Below are positions 1 to 12,825 of a stretch of 64,000 nucleotides of DNA, one piece after another. Below the pieces are notes generated by a model. The model saw only the letters and a list, made by a program, of their open reading frames with translations. It was not told where the DNA came from and made no database searches. Origin of the DNA: Biscogniauxia marginata (Eukaryota; Ascomycota; Sordariomycetes; Xylariales; Xylariaceae). Position 1 is the stretch's first letter. Each line of letters opens with the position of its first letter. A program made the translations under genes and the position numbers. Location of the stretch: positions 552,749-616,748 of the forward strand of contig MU404060.1 of NCBI GenBank assembly GCA_022695795.1. Direction: 5' to 3'.

Positions 1-954
1 TGGTATGTAATAAATACTTGCCGCCAACGTTCCTTGTCCTTATAAAAGGCTTGTGCGAGTGTTCATGTTTCATATACTAGCGGATACTGCGATATCATAT
101 CATATTTCGTATCATGTCATATCATCAATTCTATTTTTGTTTTGTTTTCTTCGTTTCCCCTATTTTATCCCACACGAGGAGAGAGTTTCAGACAGAACAC
201 GGATACAAAGGGCGAACTGAAGTAAGTAGAAGAAAAAAAAAAAAGAGTGCTAATAATATATCTTCACAATAATCATAATAGAAGCGGGATACATAGATGT
301 CATATCAAATCAATTCGCCAACGCTTGCATATAATGAACATGTCGAAAACTGAAAATAAACTAAAACCCACACAATAACAACATGACAAGAGGCCATATA
401 AATTGGACAGGAATGGTATTTTTCTCCATAGAGTGCGGTACGAAGGCTGGAGGCAAGAGGGAAGAAAAAAAAAACCAACAACCAAATGGAATATCAATCG
501 CGCCGTGAAAAAGAAATGACACAGAATTGTTCTGAACATAAAAATCCACCAAGCCAAACCAAGTCACGATCCCATTCCAAGCAATGCTTTGCTCACGAGC
601 TTTTGCTTGCCCTTAATCCTCCCAAGTTTTCCCCTTTCCCGTCCGTTTCGCTTCCCGCTTTCCCGTCACATTGAAAATACAAATGACCTCGATTTGTTTT
701 GGGGGGTTATAAATCCATCCCGTTTCCTATCTTGCGTCTGGAGTCACCCGCCCCCCCTGCTCAAGAAACGCCCGGGTCCGGTCCCCCTATCTCGTCCAGT
801 TTGTCCCAAGAACGCCGATGGCAAAATCTCCTTTCTTCGAATTCCATGAAAGAAAACGAGGCTTTTTAAAAAGAAGTATCGCTATTCCTTTTCCCACCGT
901 CCTGAATGCGCCCTATTGGTCATCCTAGACATGAACGCGTTAAGTAATTAAAAA
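1..954. other. Gene-free stretch downstream of the AT-hook gene
   Basis: This is the 3' flank of the minus-strand gene that stops at 955. It holds short A-rich and C-rich runs (A-run near 231-244) and only short chance ORFs with low-complexity, Phe/Leu/Ser-rich translations. I see no splice-consistent coding exon, tRNA or repeat family. It probably contains the 3' UTR of the AT-hook gene. Confidence 0.5.
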
Positions 955-3900
955 TCATGACGGCCACCGGTTTTGGCCCGCTCGTCCCATACTTGATGGA
1001 CCTAGGTAATTGGTGTTCATCGCGGTGGCCGGAGAATAGAGGGGTGCTGCACTTGAACTAGGTGTCCGCTGCTGTTGAGACAAATTCCCAGTGCCGAGGC
1101 CGTATGAACCGGTGCCAAGCCCTAGACTACTGTGATTATTCCCCGAATCTAGACTTTGGATGTCGAGGAAGCTCGAGTCGGAAAATGAGGGGAATGAGGT
1201 TGGTAGACTTGGGTGTGATGTACTGTGCGTCGTCGGGGGAGGCTGCCGTGTGCTAAAATGAGGTGAATGGCTCGAAAGTCCGTGGCTTGTAGCGCTCGTT
1301 GGACGATACGCGCCATTATCGAGAGGTGATGCGGATGGTGTTCGCCGCGGCGCAAACGCGGCAGTGTTATGGACTAACGACGGCGATCCACGGTAGCTAT
1401 TATCCGCTTGCATAAGGGGCGAGTTGGACTGGGCGCCAAATTGGGGAGAATTGGTTACATGCTGCACTAGTGCCGTTCCAGGAGAACCGCTTGTCATGTG
1501 CGGTTGTTGACGTTGATTCGTTGGGTAAGATGGTTGTTGTGTATTATACGAAGAGCTAAGCGTCTGAGCTTGGGTATAGTAGTTCTGAGATACTCGTGCT
1601 TGCTGCTGTGATGCTAACGCGGCCGAGATCTGAGGTGTTTTCGACGTCTGAGCTGAAATTGGTGATGCTGTCTGCGTTGCCTGCTGTTGCTTATGTTGTC
1701 TACTGGCAGTAGCTTGCCTCGATGTCTCTTGATGATTTCGGAGGGCCGAAAAATGTTCGTAATGGGCCTCTAAGCCCTCTGCTTGGGTTTGATTTGGAGC
1801 TGGAATTGGTGATGCAGTACTTCCAATTGAACTAGTAGGCGGATGCTGCTGCGTTTGTTGCGGACGACTGTTGTAACCTTGCAATGGATCAGTGCGACTT
1901 TGCATGGCCGCATAATGAGCTTCGAGACCCTCAGCCAGTGCGTGATTCTGGGCCGTGACACCAACTTGGTTAGGTTGTCGGGAAGGTTCGGTAGACATAT
2001 TAGCCAATGGAATTGAGCTCTTCTGCCCAATACTATTGTTTAGAGTTTGTCGCCTTAGTGTAGGCGTTGACTCCTGGGACTTGCGAGACCGCTTAGCCGG
2101 CGGAATAGGGGCAACGCCTGATACGGGCTGTTGTTCAGGATGGCTAGCACGACTTTGTGGCTGAGGTGTTGACATCGCCTGAGAGGTTACAGGTTGAGCT
2201 TGCTGAGGGATTTCGATACCTCCCCCCATAGCGGCAGAGCTTTCCCCCTTAGAAGCAGAGCTGCTAGGGTTAATAACCTGGCGCTTTCGCTTCATCCCTG
2301 TGACGGAAGATGGTTTTACCTGATGTGTTGTCGGTAGCGGTTGGACGGCAGTCAACGTGGGTGCTGTCTGGACAGGTAAATGAGCCTGCTTATCCTGTGA
2401 GGCAGTGCGATTAGCAGTGGGGGCCGCAAAGCTGTCTGAGAGCACAGGATTCATTGCCGCGAATGTCTGGGTTGAAAAATGGTTATTTGAATCATTGCTG
2501 GGGCCTGTGGCTTGCTGGGGGGTAGAGGCATCTTGGGTCGTTGTTTCGTTGGCAGACTTAGAGCGATTCTTGGTGCCCTTGGGTCTTCCTGAATTGCTCT
2601 TCTTCTTTGCCTGTGTATCTAGCAAAGGAACTGGTACCGGTACTGGCGTCACCTTTGGCGGCGGCGGTTGCGTTTGTGACGAAATCACTTGGGCGCTAGT
2701 AGCTTGGGGAGGGTGATGCATATTTGTGGACGCGGATTCTGTCGTCAGACTTGGCTGTGAAGTAGAGTTGTCCTTCGGTCGGTTTTTAGAACCTTTCGGT
2801 CGCCCGCGCCGTTTTATGTTGGACACGGGCACATTGCTGGTATCATTGATGGACCTGAATCCACTGGTTGACCCTGTTGCCGGGGTGGCCGTAATTGGTT
2901 CCACATCAGGTACTCGTGGAGGAGTGCTGGGAGGATCTCTCATCGAACTCTCAGCTTCAACTAAGTCACCATGGTCATTCAACTCCAGGACGCTATCCTC
3001 TACGTCAACCCAACTCTCATCTTGGGCGTCTTCAACTTGATTTTCTGTTCCCTTTGAGCTTTTCTGCGAGCCTTTCTTAATACCCTTGTCGCTTCGGGCC
3101 TTGCTAGCCTTGCTACCCTTCGGCCGTCCGCGAGGGCGTCTCTGGCTCGCGGATGGGGGAGGTGCAGACGACAGGGCCGCTCTTCGGGGATTATCGAGAT
3201 TAGGGAATATCTCAGCAATCCATCCTATAAAGAGAGAGCCCGAGCCGTTTGCGGCGGCGCTTTCTGGGAACTTCCCGTCGTTAGGGGGTGGAGCTTCAGG
3301 AATGCCACCAAAGAATGCGAGAGCTTTACATATCTGGTCGACGACTGTGTTTGGGGACAATGTCCGCAGGAGCGTCAACAGACGGGCTTGCTCAGACTTG
3401 GTTTCCGCAACTGTCAGGGGTTGCAGTGGGTTAGAGTCGACGACCGGCTCGACAGACTTGCTGGGAGAGGAGAACTGTTTTAAACCCGTGGCTCGTGGGT
3501 AATTCGCCCGGCGCTGGTGTGATACATAGGTGTCCGTCTGGGCCAACTTGGCCTGTAAAGCGGTACTCTCGCTCGTTCGTTTCGCAGCAGCATCTCTACC
3601 TTCACTGGCGCGGTGGCTAGCAACATCCATATGCATGACGCCGAAATTCCCTTTCATCTGCTCGTTGACATCTTTCAACTTGCTAGGCACAGGGTTCCGA
3701 ACACGTCCGTCACGGGGGTAGAGTCTCATGTCTGCACTTATAGAGCCGTCATTGGGCATGGCGGTGGGAGGGAGGAAGCCATTGGCACCGCCGTTAGGTA
3801 CAGGGCCGGGCAGGGACGGTGACGGGACAGGAATGGCAGGCGATTCTGAGGGCGGTGGAGCGCTCGCACTCGAGGCTCTAATAGCAGCTAAGGATGGGGT

Positions 3901-4014
3901 GTTTGCCGGATTGGCTGGTGGTTGGCCTATCAAGTCACGTCAGCAAGCGTAAACCCTGGGGACGCAGGGGTAGTGTATACTGGAAGCTGTGGCCATTGGG
4001 TCCAGGGACAGCAT
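955..4014 (-). CDS. AT-hook DNA-binding protein
   Basis: Probable nuclear chromatin or transcription protein. The model has two exons, 4014-3981 and 3926-955, joined across a 54-base intron (3980-3927, GTATAC donor, GCTGAC branch, TAG acceptor), giving about 1001 residues. The start is the ATG at 4014, with a stop codon immediately upstream in frame; the in-frame ATG at 3996 (MATASSQPPA) is an equally good start. The long open frame alone would begin at a TTG, so exon 1 is needed. Three AT-hooks with an RGRPKGSK or GRPKGTK core lie near residues 274-284, 384-392 and 458-465. A more conserved block near 193-259 (LLTLLR...ICKALAFFGG...GWIAEIFPNL) precedes them. The rest is long Gln/Ser/Thr/Pro-rich disorder. 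The hooks point to minor-groove AT-DNA binding; the exact target is unknown. Confidence 0.85.
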
Positions 4015-7000
4015 TCATGGCAGTGATTAGGTCTCTCGGGTGGGATTTTTCGCTGCTACATGCAGCAGCAGATTTCTCGGTCCTGGCAGCTGGGGAGTCC
4101 ACCGACTGGCAGGATTCCATGCTCGTCAGCGGGCGACCACCTACATACGTATCATGACGAAGGGCGGATCTTGCGAAACGGTAGAGGCCCCGGAGCGAAG
4201 ACGACAGCGACAGACACGGCGACGAGACAGGCGGTGTCGTTCGGGGCGGAGAGGCAATTCGGGGGAAGCGCTGAACAGCTGAGGCGGCGAATGCGAGGGG
4301 AGGATCAGTCGTAGGCTCGTCTTCGTCTTCGTCTTCAGCCGGGTAATAGGCTACATGTACGATAGTCAGGTCGGATCTCACGGTGGCGGGTGGTTGGGCT
4401 TCATAGGCCGGTCGTGGTGCAACGTCGGTCTTCGCAGAGACGCATCAGAAGAAACATTTGCGGAGAGAAGTTGTCATGGCCATTTGGCGGTGCAGTGTAG
4501 ATTTACACGTCGGCCCCTTCAGGATTTTGGGGTTGCACTCTTGCGCACAAATAATAGGTGGACGATACCGATTGGGAATAGTTGGTGTGAAGTGGGTGAG
4601 CGAGATGGCTGGTGCCATCTGGGAGTTGCAGAGCGCGCGAGAATGGGTGGATTCAATAAATTGGTTACAATAAACATGGGTTCGCCCGTGCTTTGCCGCC
4701 TGCCCGCGCGCGCGCTAGGTATCTTGTTCCCGCACTGGAGCCATGACCTAACTTAGCGGGTCGAGTCAACTGTCTCGGGGGGCGGGTGGGCTGCGCCACA
4801 AGCAGGACACCTATAAACTTAAATAACCTATTAAGCAACTTTTATAGCTTAAAGTATAAATGCAAACCGAGAGGGTTTAAGCTATGTATTAATAGTCTTG
4901 TTCTTGAAACGGTCGAAAAAGATAATACGTGCTTAGGAGCAAAGACAAAATAACTTTCTCGGCCGCATATACACCGGACAGAATCGTCCGGCCCGGAGGA
5001 CATTCGGACCCCGTTTATAGGCGAGATATCGGAACACTACATAAGCTAGCAATTCCATCATTTACCTAGCTACTAGTCTCTTTAGAAGGATCATATTCCT
5101 TTGAGCCTGGTCAAAAGGGATAACTTGAGATACTAAATTTGCCTGGGTTGCCCTTGAAAATTGAAATGTAATTATGTTTAAAGGGGAAGAAAATGGGCTT
5201 GAAATATTGCTTACTTCTATAAGGCCCCAATTTCTGTTCTTTCTCAACCGGCCAAAGTTCAAATTTGACCTTTGCCCATGCAACTAACCGCTCCAATTGC
5301 TCTCGTCAATAGAACCCTGCCCGCAATAACCAAACAGATTAGTTCTCCCGCCTCCTTATTGATAAAACGAAGTTTCATGTTGGTTCGGTTCATGTCTATT
5401 TGCATCCTCGATCTAGTTTACACAATGCATAAGGGTATCTTAACTCTGTAAAAGGCCGAAAGAATAAGAGTAAGACTTGGGATAAGATCCTGTATTGCTT
5501 CCTTTATGGGCCTTAAATTATGGCTCGAAATCGAGGCTGTTAATAGCTAAGTTACGCTAAGCATGGACGACTTTATTGATCTAATACCAAGAACCCAAGT
5601 TAGTTCATCATTTCGGTTTCCTGTTATACCAACATTGTTTCGACACAAAATATCTTATAAGTTAGGTATTTAAGGCCACATTGTTAAACGCTGGGTGAGA
5701 ACGTGGTTTCCTTCTAGAACTTACTATGTAATAGGATGTCAGTCTGCGTGCTAGCACATGGGTCACATGACTACCCCACAAGCTGAAAGTAGGGCTGCGG
5801 CTCAAGCTTTACTCACCTAGAACGGCTCCGCTAAAAGCCTGACCTGGCAAGCCTGGCCCCAGGCAGTAACCTTCCTCCTCGAACCAATCCAAGGAAAATC
5901 CCGGTTCTTGCCCTGAAACATCAACGCATAGCTCGACTGTAATCCACGAACTCTTCTTCTACGCCAGCTCCAGGAACATCGTTGATCACTAAAAGTAGGC
6001 GGCCGTCTCAGTCACTCTTATAAAGATGAGTAAGCGAGGCGCGCACAATGCAGGTCCTGTATTGTCTATCTAGTGTGGGCTATTACCTATAGCTTAAGGT
6101 CTAGCGAGCATTGCCGTCGCGACAATCATATTTTAGTGACTGGCAAGGTATAGAAGGACTTACACGGAACTGTCGTTGATTGGAATATGCCATTTTGTAG
6201 AATGATGCGGCCCTTCGTCCTGCGATCTCCGCTTGCTGGGCCTCTGGACGGATCACGACTTGACGCCTCAACAGATACCAGAAAAGGTCTTTGTCCTTTC
6301 CAGAAATTACAAGGCCACGGTTATTCACGCTCCCGATTCACGAAGCTCAAAGGAAAACACCGAATTTCTAGATCCCGCGGACAATTGGCATGACTTAAGA
6401 CCTTGTCTACGTCATGGACAGGCCATTCCAGTTTAGTAGGACTCGAGCTCATGCGAAGGATTTAGAGAGAACGAAGGAGAGGACGAAGGGCAAAGGGGGC
6501 TCATGCCCACAAGATTTCTGGTGAAGTCTTGACATTCCTCTGACTAACTGTTTTTGAGGTATGTTACAGAGATAATATTAAAGCCTTTAACTACATATGT
6601 ATAAGAATAAGGGTTTTATATTAACGGGAAACAAGTTTCGGAGGCAAAACCGTATTAGACGGTGCTGAATAGACTCTAAGACATAGACAAGGTCATAACC
6701 GACTTCAAGGAACAATTCAAGACCATGCCTTTCGAGCTGCCTTCTGTTGAGATCCTGGAAGAAATTTGAGTATATGGATACACTAAGGACGGTTTTGGGA
6801 TATTACTAGACCAGATTGAGTTCTTGTTGTATAAGACGGGACCTCATTGTAATGGATGATGGAAGCAGTCGGTGCGAGACAAGTCCCATTATTTTGGATG
6901 AATTACAAGACGCAAGACTCGAAGGCTACTAAAGGAGAGAACCTAAAAACTAGAAAGCTAAAGACCAAGTTAGAATTAAAACAACTACGGCAAGGGAACA

Positions 7001-7904
7001 TCAAGAAAGCAAGAGCTGCAAAAAAGGTAACTCGAGCGACTTATATCTCTTCCGACGAAGACTCCAGCATCTCATCCCAAGGGGAAGAGCAGGTTGGCAA
7101 AGTGGCGCAGGTGTCTCAAGGCGCAACTTGATATAGCACATGCCCAGGTTTAAGAACGAAGATCTCCAGGGAGTCATAGACCAGATAGCGATAATTCGAC
7201 CAGACAGAGAATCTTGGAGACTAACTAGGTACATGTATATGTACATACATAGGTAGGTAGGTACTCATGTCACCGTAATATCGTGATAAGAAAACAAAAT
7301 ATAATATCAATACTTTTCAATTTTTAAGTTTTAAATATTTATTTATTATTAAAATAATTTAAAATAATATTTCAATATTTTATAAAAGTATTATTATTTT
7401 AAACATTTAATTGTATGTTAATAATGTTATAAGACTTTCTATAATTAGGCTCCACTTAATAGGCTTAATAAGGCATGTCACACGGACCAACAAGTAACTG
7501 ACGCTAATCGACAACGTTCTCCAGCGGCGAGTAGCTTGCTTCCAGCCTTCGACCACACAGCTTAGGTACCTACCTAATCGACCACGAACCAAAACTTACA
7601 CCACACCCACACCACACCACGACAACGCCGGTCGTGCGTACATCTCTCGGATGAAAGTACCTAGCATCTCCGTATACTTGCTTCCTCGATTCGCGCGACA
7701 GATTCTGGTGGGGAGGCCGGCCTCTAGATCCCCCGCTGTCGAGCGATAATAATAATATACCTACCTACCTACCTACCCACCGTCTCGATAGCTTCAATAC
7801 AAAACTCACAACTGGCTCCCAAGGGATTCGAGTTTCGCCCTCGCTTATCCACGTCTTTGCTCAACACCCCCCTATACTAGCATTCCAGCGAAATCATATC
7901 CACC
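4015..7904. other. Gene-poor stretch with possible element relics
   Basis: About 3.9 kb without a convincing gene. 4015-4800 is GC-richer and is the likely promoter region of the AT-hook gene. 4800-7500 turns AT-rich with many stops in all frames. Two weak hints of old elements are present: a minus-strand frame near 5062-5296, and a Lys-rich plus-strand frame at 6856-7131 ending in a Ser/Asp/Glu tail. 7300-7440 is almost pure A/T. Tetramer runs (AGGT/ACCT)n lie near 7250-7265 and 7758-7780. The last 300 bases are the VMA5 promoter and 5' UTR. Confidence 0.5.
7300..7440. repeat. A/T-only tract
   Basis: Roughly 140 bases made almost entirely of A and T, sharply bounded by normal-composition DNA. 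In fungi with repeat-induced point mutation such tracts are usually mutated repeat remnants. No parent element can be recognised here. Confidence 0.5.
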
Positions 7905-9436
7905 ATGGCCCCTGCTCCGACGAGATACGTCCTGCTGTCGCTGCCTCTGAGCACCTTCGACACTGGCGACAAGGAAGAAGCGCTCGATTCACTCAGGTCA
8001 ACCATAACTCCCGAGAATGGCAGCGTCCTGCCGTTTCCCGTACCGAATTTCAAGATAGGCACACTCGACGCGCTAGTCCAGCAAGCAGATGATCTGGTAA
8101 AGCTCGACTCGGCCTGCGAGGCCTTGGTCGGTAAGGTGGGGGATTCGCTGCGCACATTATACGAGGGCGATGAGGAGAAGACTGCTCAACAGAAGACGGT
8201 CAACGACAGTATGTCTTGTGCTTATTGCTTCGCCCTGCTCTTCCCTCGAGTTGCTGACTGGTGTGCAGAACCAATTGATCAGTACCTGCGCTCTTTCACT
8301 TGGAATAAAGTCCGTTACCGGGCTGATAAACCCGTCGGCGAGCTTATTGATACTCTACAAAAAGTCGGGCACATTCCTCTTCGCGTCTCCCGTATATCTT
8401 TCGAGCGGCTCAGGCTGACAGAGGTTGATCCTGATAGGAGCTAGTCACCATCGATAACGACGTCAAGGGCAAGTTCAACCAATACAACCAAGTCAAGACG
8501 AATTTCACTACTCTACAAAGGAAACAAACGTACGCGTCCCGAGATTCTTATACATGTATCTGAAACCCCCCCGCTCATGCCGCAGAAAACTAACCCACGT
8601 CCGCATAATCTAGAGGCAACCTGGCGACCAAGTCGCTCACACCGATCGTCAACCCCTCCCTCCTAGTACAAGACTCGGAATACCTCGAGACCCACCTGAT
8701 CGCCGTCCCCTCGAACCTCAGGAAGGACTTCCTCAAGAGCTACGAGACCCTCGCGCCCATGGTCGTCCCGCGCTCGTCGCTGCAGGTCGCCCAGGACGAC
8801 GAGTTCGTGCTGTTCGCCGTCACCACGTTCAAGAAGCACGGCGCCGAGTTCCAGCAGAAGTGCCGCGAGCAGAAGTGGACGCCGCGGCAGTACAAGTACG
8901 TCGAGGGCGGCCGGGAGGAGGAGCAGAAGGAGCTTGACCGCGTCCAGCGGGAGGAGAAGAAGGTGTGGGGGGAGGCCCTGCGCCTGAGCCGCACGGGGTG
9001 GAGCGAGAGCGTCATGATATGGGCACACGTCATGGCTCTCCGGGTCTTCGTCGAGTCGGTGCTCCGATACGGCCTACCTCTCGAGTTTGTGTCTGCGCTG
9101 GTGCTGGTAAGAAGCTCTCACCGTCTCTCGTTCTCTCTCTCTCTCTTTTTTAATTTTTTTAATTTTTTTTTTATTTTTTTACATAATACCCATAGTCATC
9201 GGTGCTAACCTAATGTCCACGAGCAGTCGAGTCCAAAATTAGTCAAAAAGATTAAGACGGCGCTAGACTCGTCTTACTCATACCTGGGAGGCAACGCCTT
9301 CGGGAGGGATAAGCGGGGGAGGATCACTAAGGACGACGCGGCGCTAACGTCCGAGATGGCGGCTGCCGGTCTAGGGGGCCACGGGGGCGAGGGCAGCGAG
9401 TACACCGCCTACGTGTACTACGAATTTCAGGTGTAG
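7905..9436 (+). CDS. VMA5: V-type H+-ATPase subunit C
   Basis: Subunit C of the V1 sector of the vacuolar proton pump, which bridges the peripheral stators and controls reversible V1-Vo assembly. Five exons: 7905-8208, 8269-8363, 8438-8529, 8614-9106 and 9227-9436, with introns of 60, 74, 84 and 120 bases. All phases close and give 397 residues, the normal family length of about 390. Recognisable family blocks run throughout: the N-terminal RYVLLSLPLSTF, the central FTWNKVRYRADKP, and the C-terminal stretches MIWAHVMALRVFVESVLRYG, SYSYLGGNAFG and YTAYVYYEFQV. The donor of intron 2 (GTCGGG) is weak, but the protein context (LQK joined to ELVTIDNDVK) fixes it. The last intron is T-rich. It is convergent with MET14. 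Confidence 0.95.
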
Positions 9437-9832
9437 ATCTAGAGCATGGCTGCAGCTTATCCAACCGGGGCCGGCGTTTGGTGGATGGGACTTTCATTGT
9501 TGTCAGTCCCGTGTGGTGGTTAGCGTCCCCAAATGGAAAAAAGGGGGAGGCTTTCCTCATTACTCTGTCATAGTATATGCATAGAATCCCTGTGTATAGC
9601 TTTAAAGCGGAAGGGAAGAGATAAATTAAAAAGCTCTATTTGCATCCAGCAACGGCAACTACCTATAGTCTATGTTTATAGACTTTGTATGTAAACTCTA
9701 TCATCTATGGCACAAGGGGCCGCCACATGCGGTCCCCCTCCCTCCCTTTTTTCCTTAGTCATGTCTTCCTCTTCCGCCCTTGCCCCCGCGGCCGGGCCAA
9801 GAAATAATTAGTGGCTTTTTTTTTCTTTTTTT
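9437..9832. other. Convergent 3' region between VMA5 and MET14
   Basis: A 396-base gap between two converging genes. It contains T-rich and C-rich runs (for example near 9736-9756 and 9814-9834) suited to overlapping 3' ends. No coding signal is seen. Confidence 0.5.
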
Positions 9833-11043
9833 TCACGTAGTCTTGGTGGGGATGAGGGACTTGGCCTCGAGCCAAGCGACGATGTCGGCGACGCACTCCT
9901 CGACGGAGCGCTCGTGGGTGCGGATGACGATCTCGGGGTTCTCGGGGGCCTCGTAGGGGGAGCTGATGCCGGTGAACTCCTTGATCTCGCCGGCGCGGGC
10001 CTTCTTGTACAGGCCCTTGGGGTCGCGCTGCTCGGCGACCTCGACGGGCACGTCGACGTAGACCTCGACGAAGGGGATCGGGTCGTCGCCGCCGCTGCCC
10101 GAGGCGGCGTGCAGGTCCCGCGCCAGCTGCCGGTCCGCCTTGAAGGGCGAGATGAAGGACGTCAGGGCGATGGTGGACGAGTCGGCGAAGAGCTTTGCGA
10201 CCTATGGGGGTTTTTTTTTGTTAGCTGTTAATGCATCTGAACGAAGAGTTGTCTGTCACGTATGGTATAGTTATAGGTCTCTGGTCTCTTTTGTATAATC
10301 ACACCGTCGATCACTCCCCTCTCTTACTCACTTACACATCTTCCCTTTCCCCTTCTGTCCCCCATATCGCTGAAGAGAGGATGGAGCGCAATATTGTACA
10401 TATAGGTAATAGAAAAGAAGAGGAGAGAAAATAAATTAGATTTTACGTACCTCGCCGATGCGGCGGATGTTCTCAGTGCGGTCCTTATCCGAGAAACCCA
10501 GGTCCTTGTTGAGGCCGAAGCGTACGTTGTCGCCGTCGAGCCGGTAGGCGGCCAGCCCGAGGTGCAGCAGATGCTGCTCGAGCGCCGTCGCCACCGTCGA
10601 CTTGCCCGAAGCCGACAGGCCCGTGAACCACAGCGTGAAGCCCTGCTGCTTGCGGTACTCGTTGCGCTCGCGCCGCGACAGCGATGGGTGCCAGGTAATG
10701 TTGCTATATGGAGGGGGAACATTCGCATTAGTTTTAGGTATCCATAAATCAAGTATCGCCCCGATCCCCTCCCCTCCGCCCAATTCCTTCCTAGGTATAT
10801 TGTAATAATAGATAATAGAAGTGAGATGAGAATCTTCTTAGTCTAGCATATCCAAGTTCTTAAGCAGCTCAATGGCAAGAGGTAAAAGCAAGAGCCGCCG
10901 TCTAATAGGTCCTGAGGAGACAACACAGGCTGGATAGCGATGGCGGGGGAGGGGCAGAAGAGCAAGGGGAAGCTCGCGAATAACCTCGAAACAGAAATAA
11001 GAGTAGAAGAAAAAAAGAAAAAAAGAAAAACTTACGTAGCCAT
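9833..11043 (-). CDS. MET14: Adenylylsulfate (APS) kinase
   Basis: Phosphorylates adenosine 5'-phosphosulfate to PAPS with ATP, the second step of assimilatory sulfate activation, in the cytosol. Three exons: 11043-11036 (only 8 bases, ATGGCTAC), 10703-10451 and 10201-9833, with introns of 332 and 249 bases. The result is 209 residues starting [20 protein letters not shown], exactly the expected family start. The P-loop GLSASGKST is at residues 31-39, followed by [18 protein letters not shown] and the [18 protein letters not shown] loop. The tiny first exon is supported by a GTAAGT donor directly after the eighth base and by correct phase. Both introns are long for this window. Confidence 0.95.
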
Positions 11044-11802
11044 ATTTTTCTTGAATGAATCTATCAAATCAGTTCTAATTGACTCGTTCTTTCTACTTTG
11101 CGACTTGGGAGGAAAAGAGGTAAAAGTAAAAATCGCATGTAAGTAGGTGTAATAAAAGCAACTAACTTTCTGCAACTAGAAAAACTGGAATGACGAATTT
11201 CTTGGACCCTGATTACTTTTTTTCAATAAAGCGGTATTTCGTGCGTTAATGGAACTGCTAAATGAATATTAACCGGTTAAGACGTTATGCGGCCGGCCGA
11301 CCTCTTTCCTCGTCCATCGGATGGCGTGCTTGCTGAAACTTCCGATTCGCGGAGACCCGACCTGTTTTGGTTATCTATATATCTCTTAATTACATACATG
11401 AATATGCTATGGTGTCCCCCGTAGGATGTATTCCAGAACTCGTAGACCGTTACACCTTATACACATGTTTCGATAGGTATACGCCCGCATAGCAGGTATG
11501 TTATATAGCGGGTATAATAGTTGAACATTAAGATAACGATATAACTAATTCTTTAGTAAACCTGAGAACGTAGAAGGCCATTATTTTACGCACTCTAAAT
11601 TTCATTGCGAACTAGCATTTGTCCAGTCGAAATCTAAAAGCTATGCCATTTAAGTTAGCCAGGAGTGTTGAAAAACTCCGAGAAAAGTCTATGTCCAATA
11701 TCAATCGCTGTATATGCGTGAGACTTAGTAGTCTAGCTAGGCTTTGTCTATGGTTGTTTCCAGAGTAACCCACCTCATCGTACATCCATTTCCTGCCCCT
11801 CT
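11044..11802. other. Upstream region of MET14
   Basis: A 759-base gap holding the MET14 promoter and the 3' flank of the thioesterase gene. Stops are frequent in all frames. No repeat or RNA gene is recognised. Confidence 0.45.
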
Positions 11803-12825
11803 CTATTTCGTGGGGAATATGTTTGTCATCAACTACAAACTTGTTAGCAACCTCATTCCGCAGTAGCAGGAGGCCCCTGGGATTCGTTTTCAGTTAAATG
11901 CTTACCGCTGCTTGTTTCGGCGAGATGTATAAAGCCGTTGCCTCGGCTAGGAGAACCGGGGTCTCGCCCTCGCCGACGAGAGTCTCTATCCGACCCTCGA
12001 CCCACGCCTTGCGGCCTTCCACCTTGGTCGTGGTAGCTCTCAGCACCACGTAGGTATTTGCCAGCGTCGGGGCCCGGTAGTTAACGTTCAGGTTGGCCGT
12101 CACGCCCATCCCGAAGGGCAGCGCGGCAAAACAGCATCGCGCGAGACCTTCGTCGAGCATGGTCGCCAGAAACCCGCCGTGCACGATGCCCGGATGACCA
12201 CATATCTCGTGGCCAAGGTACGATATCGTCACTAGTGACTTCCCGCCTTCTTCTGTGAAGGCAACCGGCGGTACCACCACCTTGCCCGGTCCCAACAGCA
12301 CGCCGGCAGTGAGGTTATGACTCCGGTACGGGTCGGGAATCTTCAGATGTGGTCTCGACTCGGTGAAACCCTCCTTGGCTCGCATCTCCTTGGTCAAGGG
12401 GTGGTTGTTAATGAACTGCTCCACCTCGTGCTCCAGGTCATGTTGCGGTGAGAACATGGAGAGTGTCTCCTTGTCCGACGGCGCGTTTATGAGGGACATG
12501 ATGGTCGGCACCGGGTATGTGTTCGCTAGCTTGAATCCAAACGACGTGAAGACGATGCCGAGGGCTAGAACGGATGCGGCGCGGCGAAGAAAGGATGGCT
12601 TGGCTGGCGATGTGGCTAGAGACCCGGAAAAGAAAATGTGATTTAGCAGTTTGCGACAGGACGGATAGATATACCGGCTGGGTGTAGCTTACCTGAGGTG
12701 GCGTCGGCGACTGAGCTGGCAAGACGACGAGGCGGGAACCGAAGAGATGCCGGACTCAGGGTGGAATATATAGGCTGGACGGCGAGGGTCCGGCTTCGCA
12801 TTCGTATTATCTCGGCGGCACGCAT
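11803..12825 (-). CDS. Hotdog-fold thioesterase family protein, membrane-anchored or mitochondrial
   Basis: Fungal member of the PaaI-like 4HBT superfamily, likely an acyl-thioester hydrolase; its substrate is unknown. Exon 1 is 12825-12693 and exon 2 begins at 12615 (77-base intron, phase closes). The N-terminus is Arg/Ser-rich (MRAAEIIRMRSRTLAVQP), suggesting mitochondrial import, followed by a hydrophobic segment (ASVLALGIVFTSFGFKLA). The hotdog signature GHPGIVHGGFLATMLDEGLA lies near residues 185-205. Two 3' ends are possible: read-through to the stop at 11894 (284 aa), or splicing from the GTAAGC donor at 11905 over 73 bases (GCTAAC branch, TAG acceptor) into a 30-base last exon at 11832-11803 (290 aa). 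I favour the spliced end. Confidence 0.85.

Noticed and set aside
3935..4381. 148-residue minus-strand ORF upstream of the AT-hook gene
   Set aside because: Its frame does not connect to the AT-hook exon by any visible splice. The real first exon (4014-3981) lies in a different frame within it, so the ORF is a shadow.
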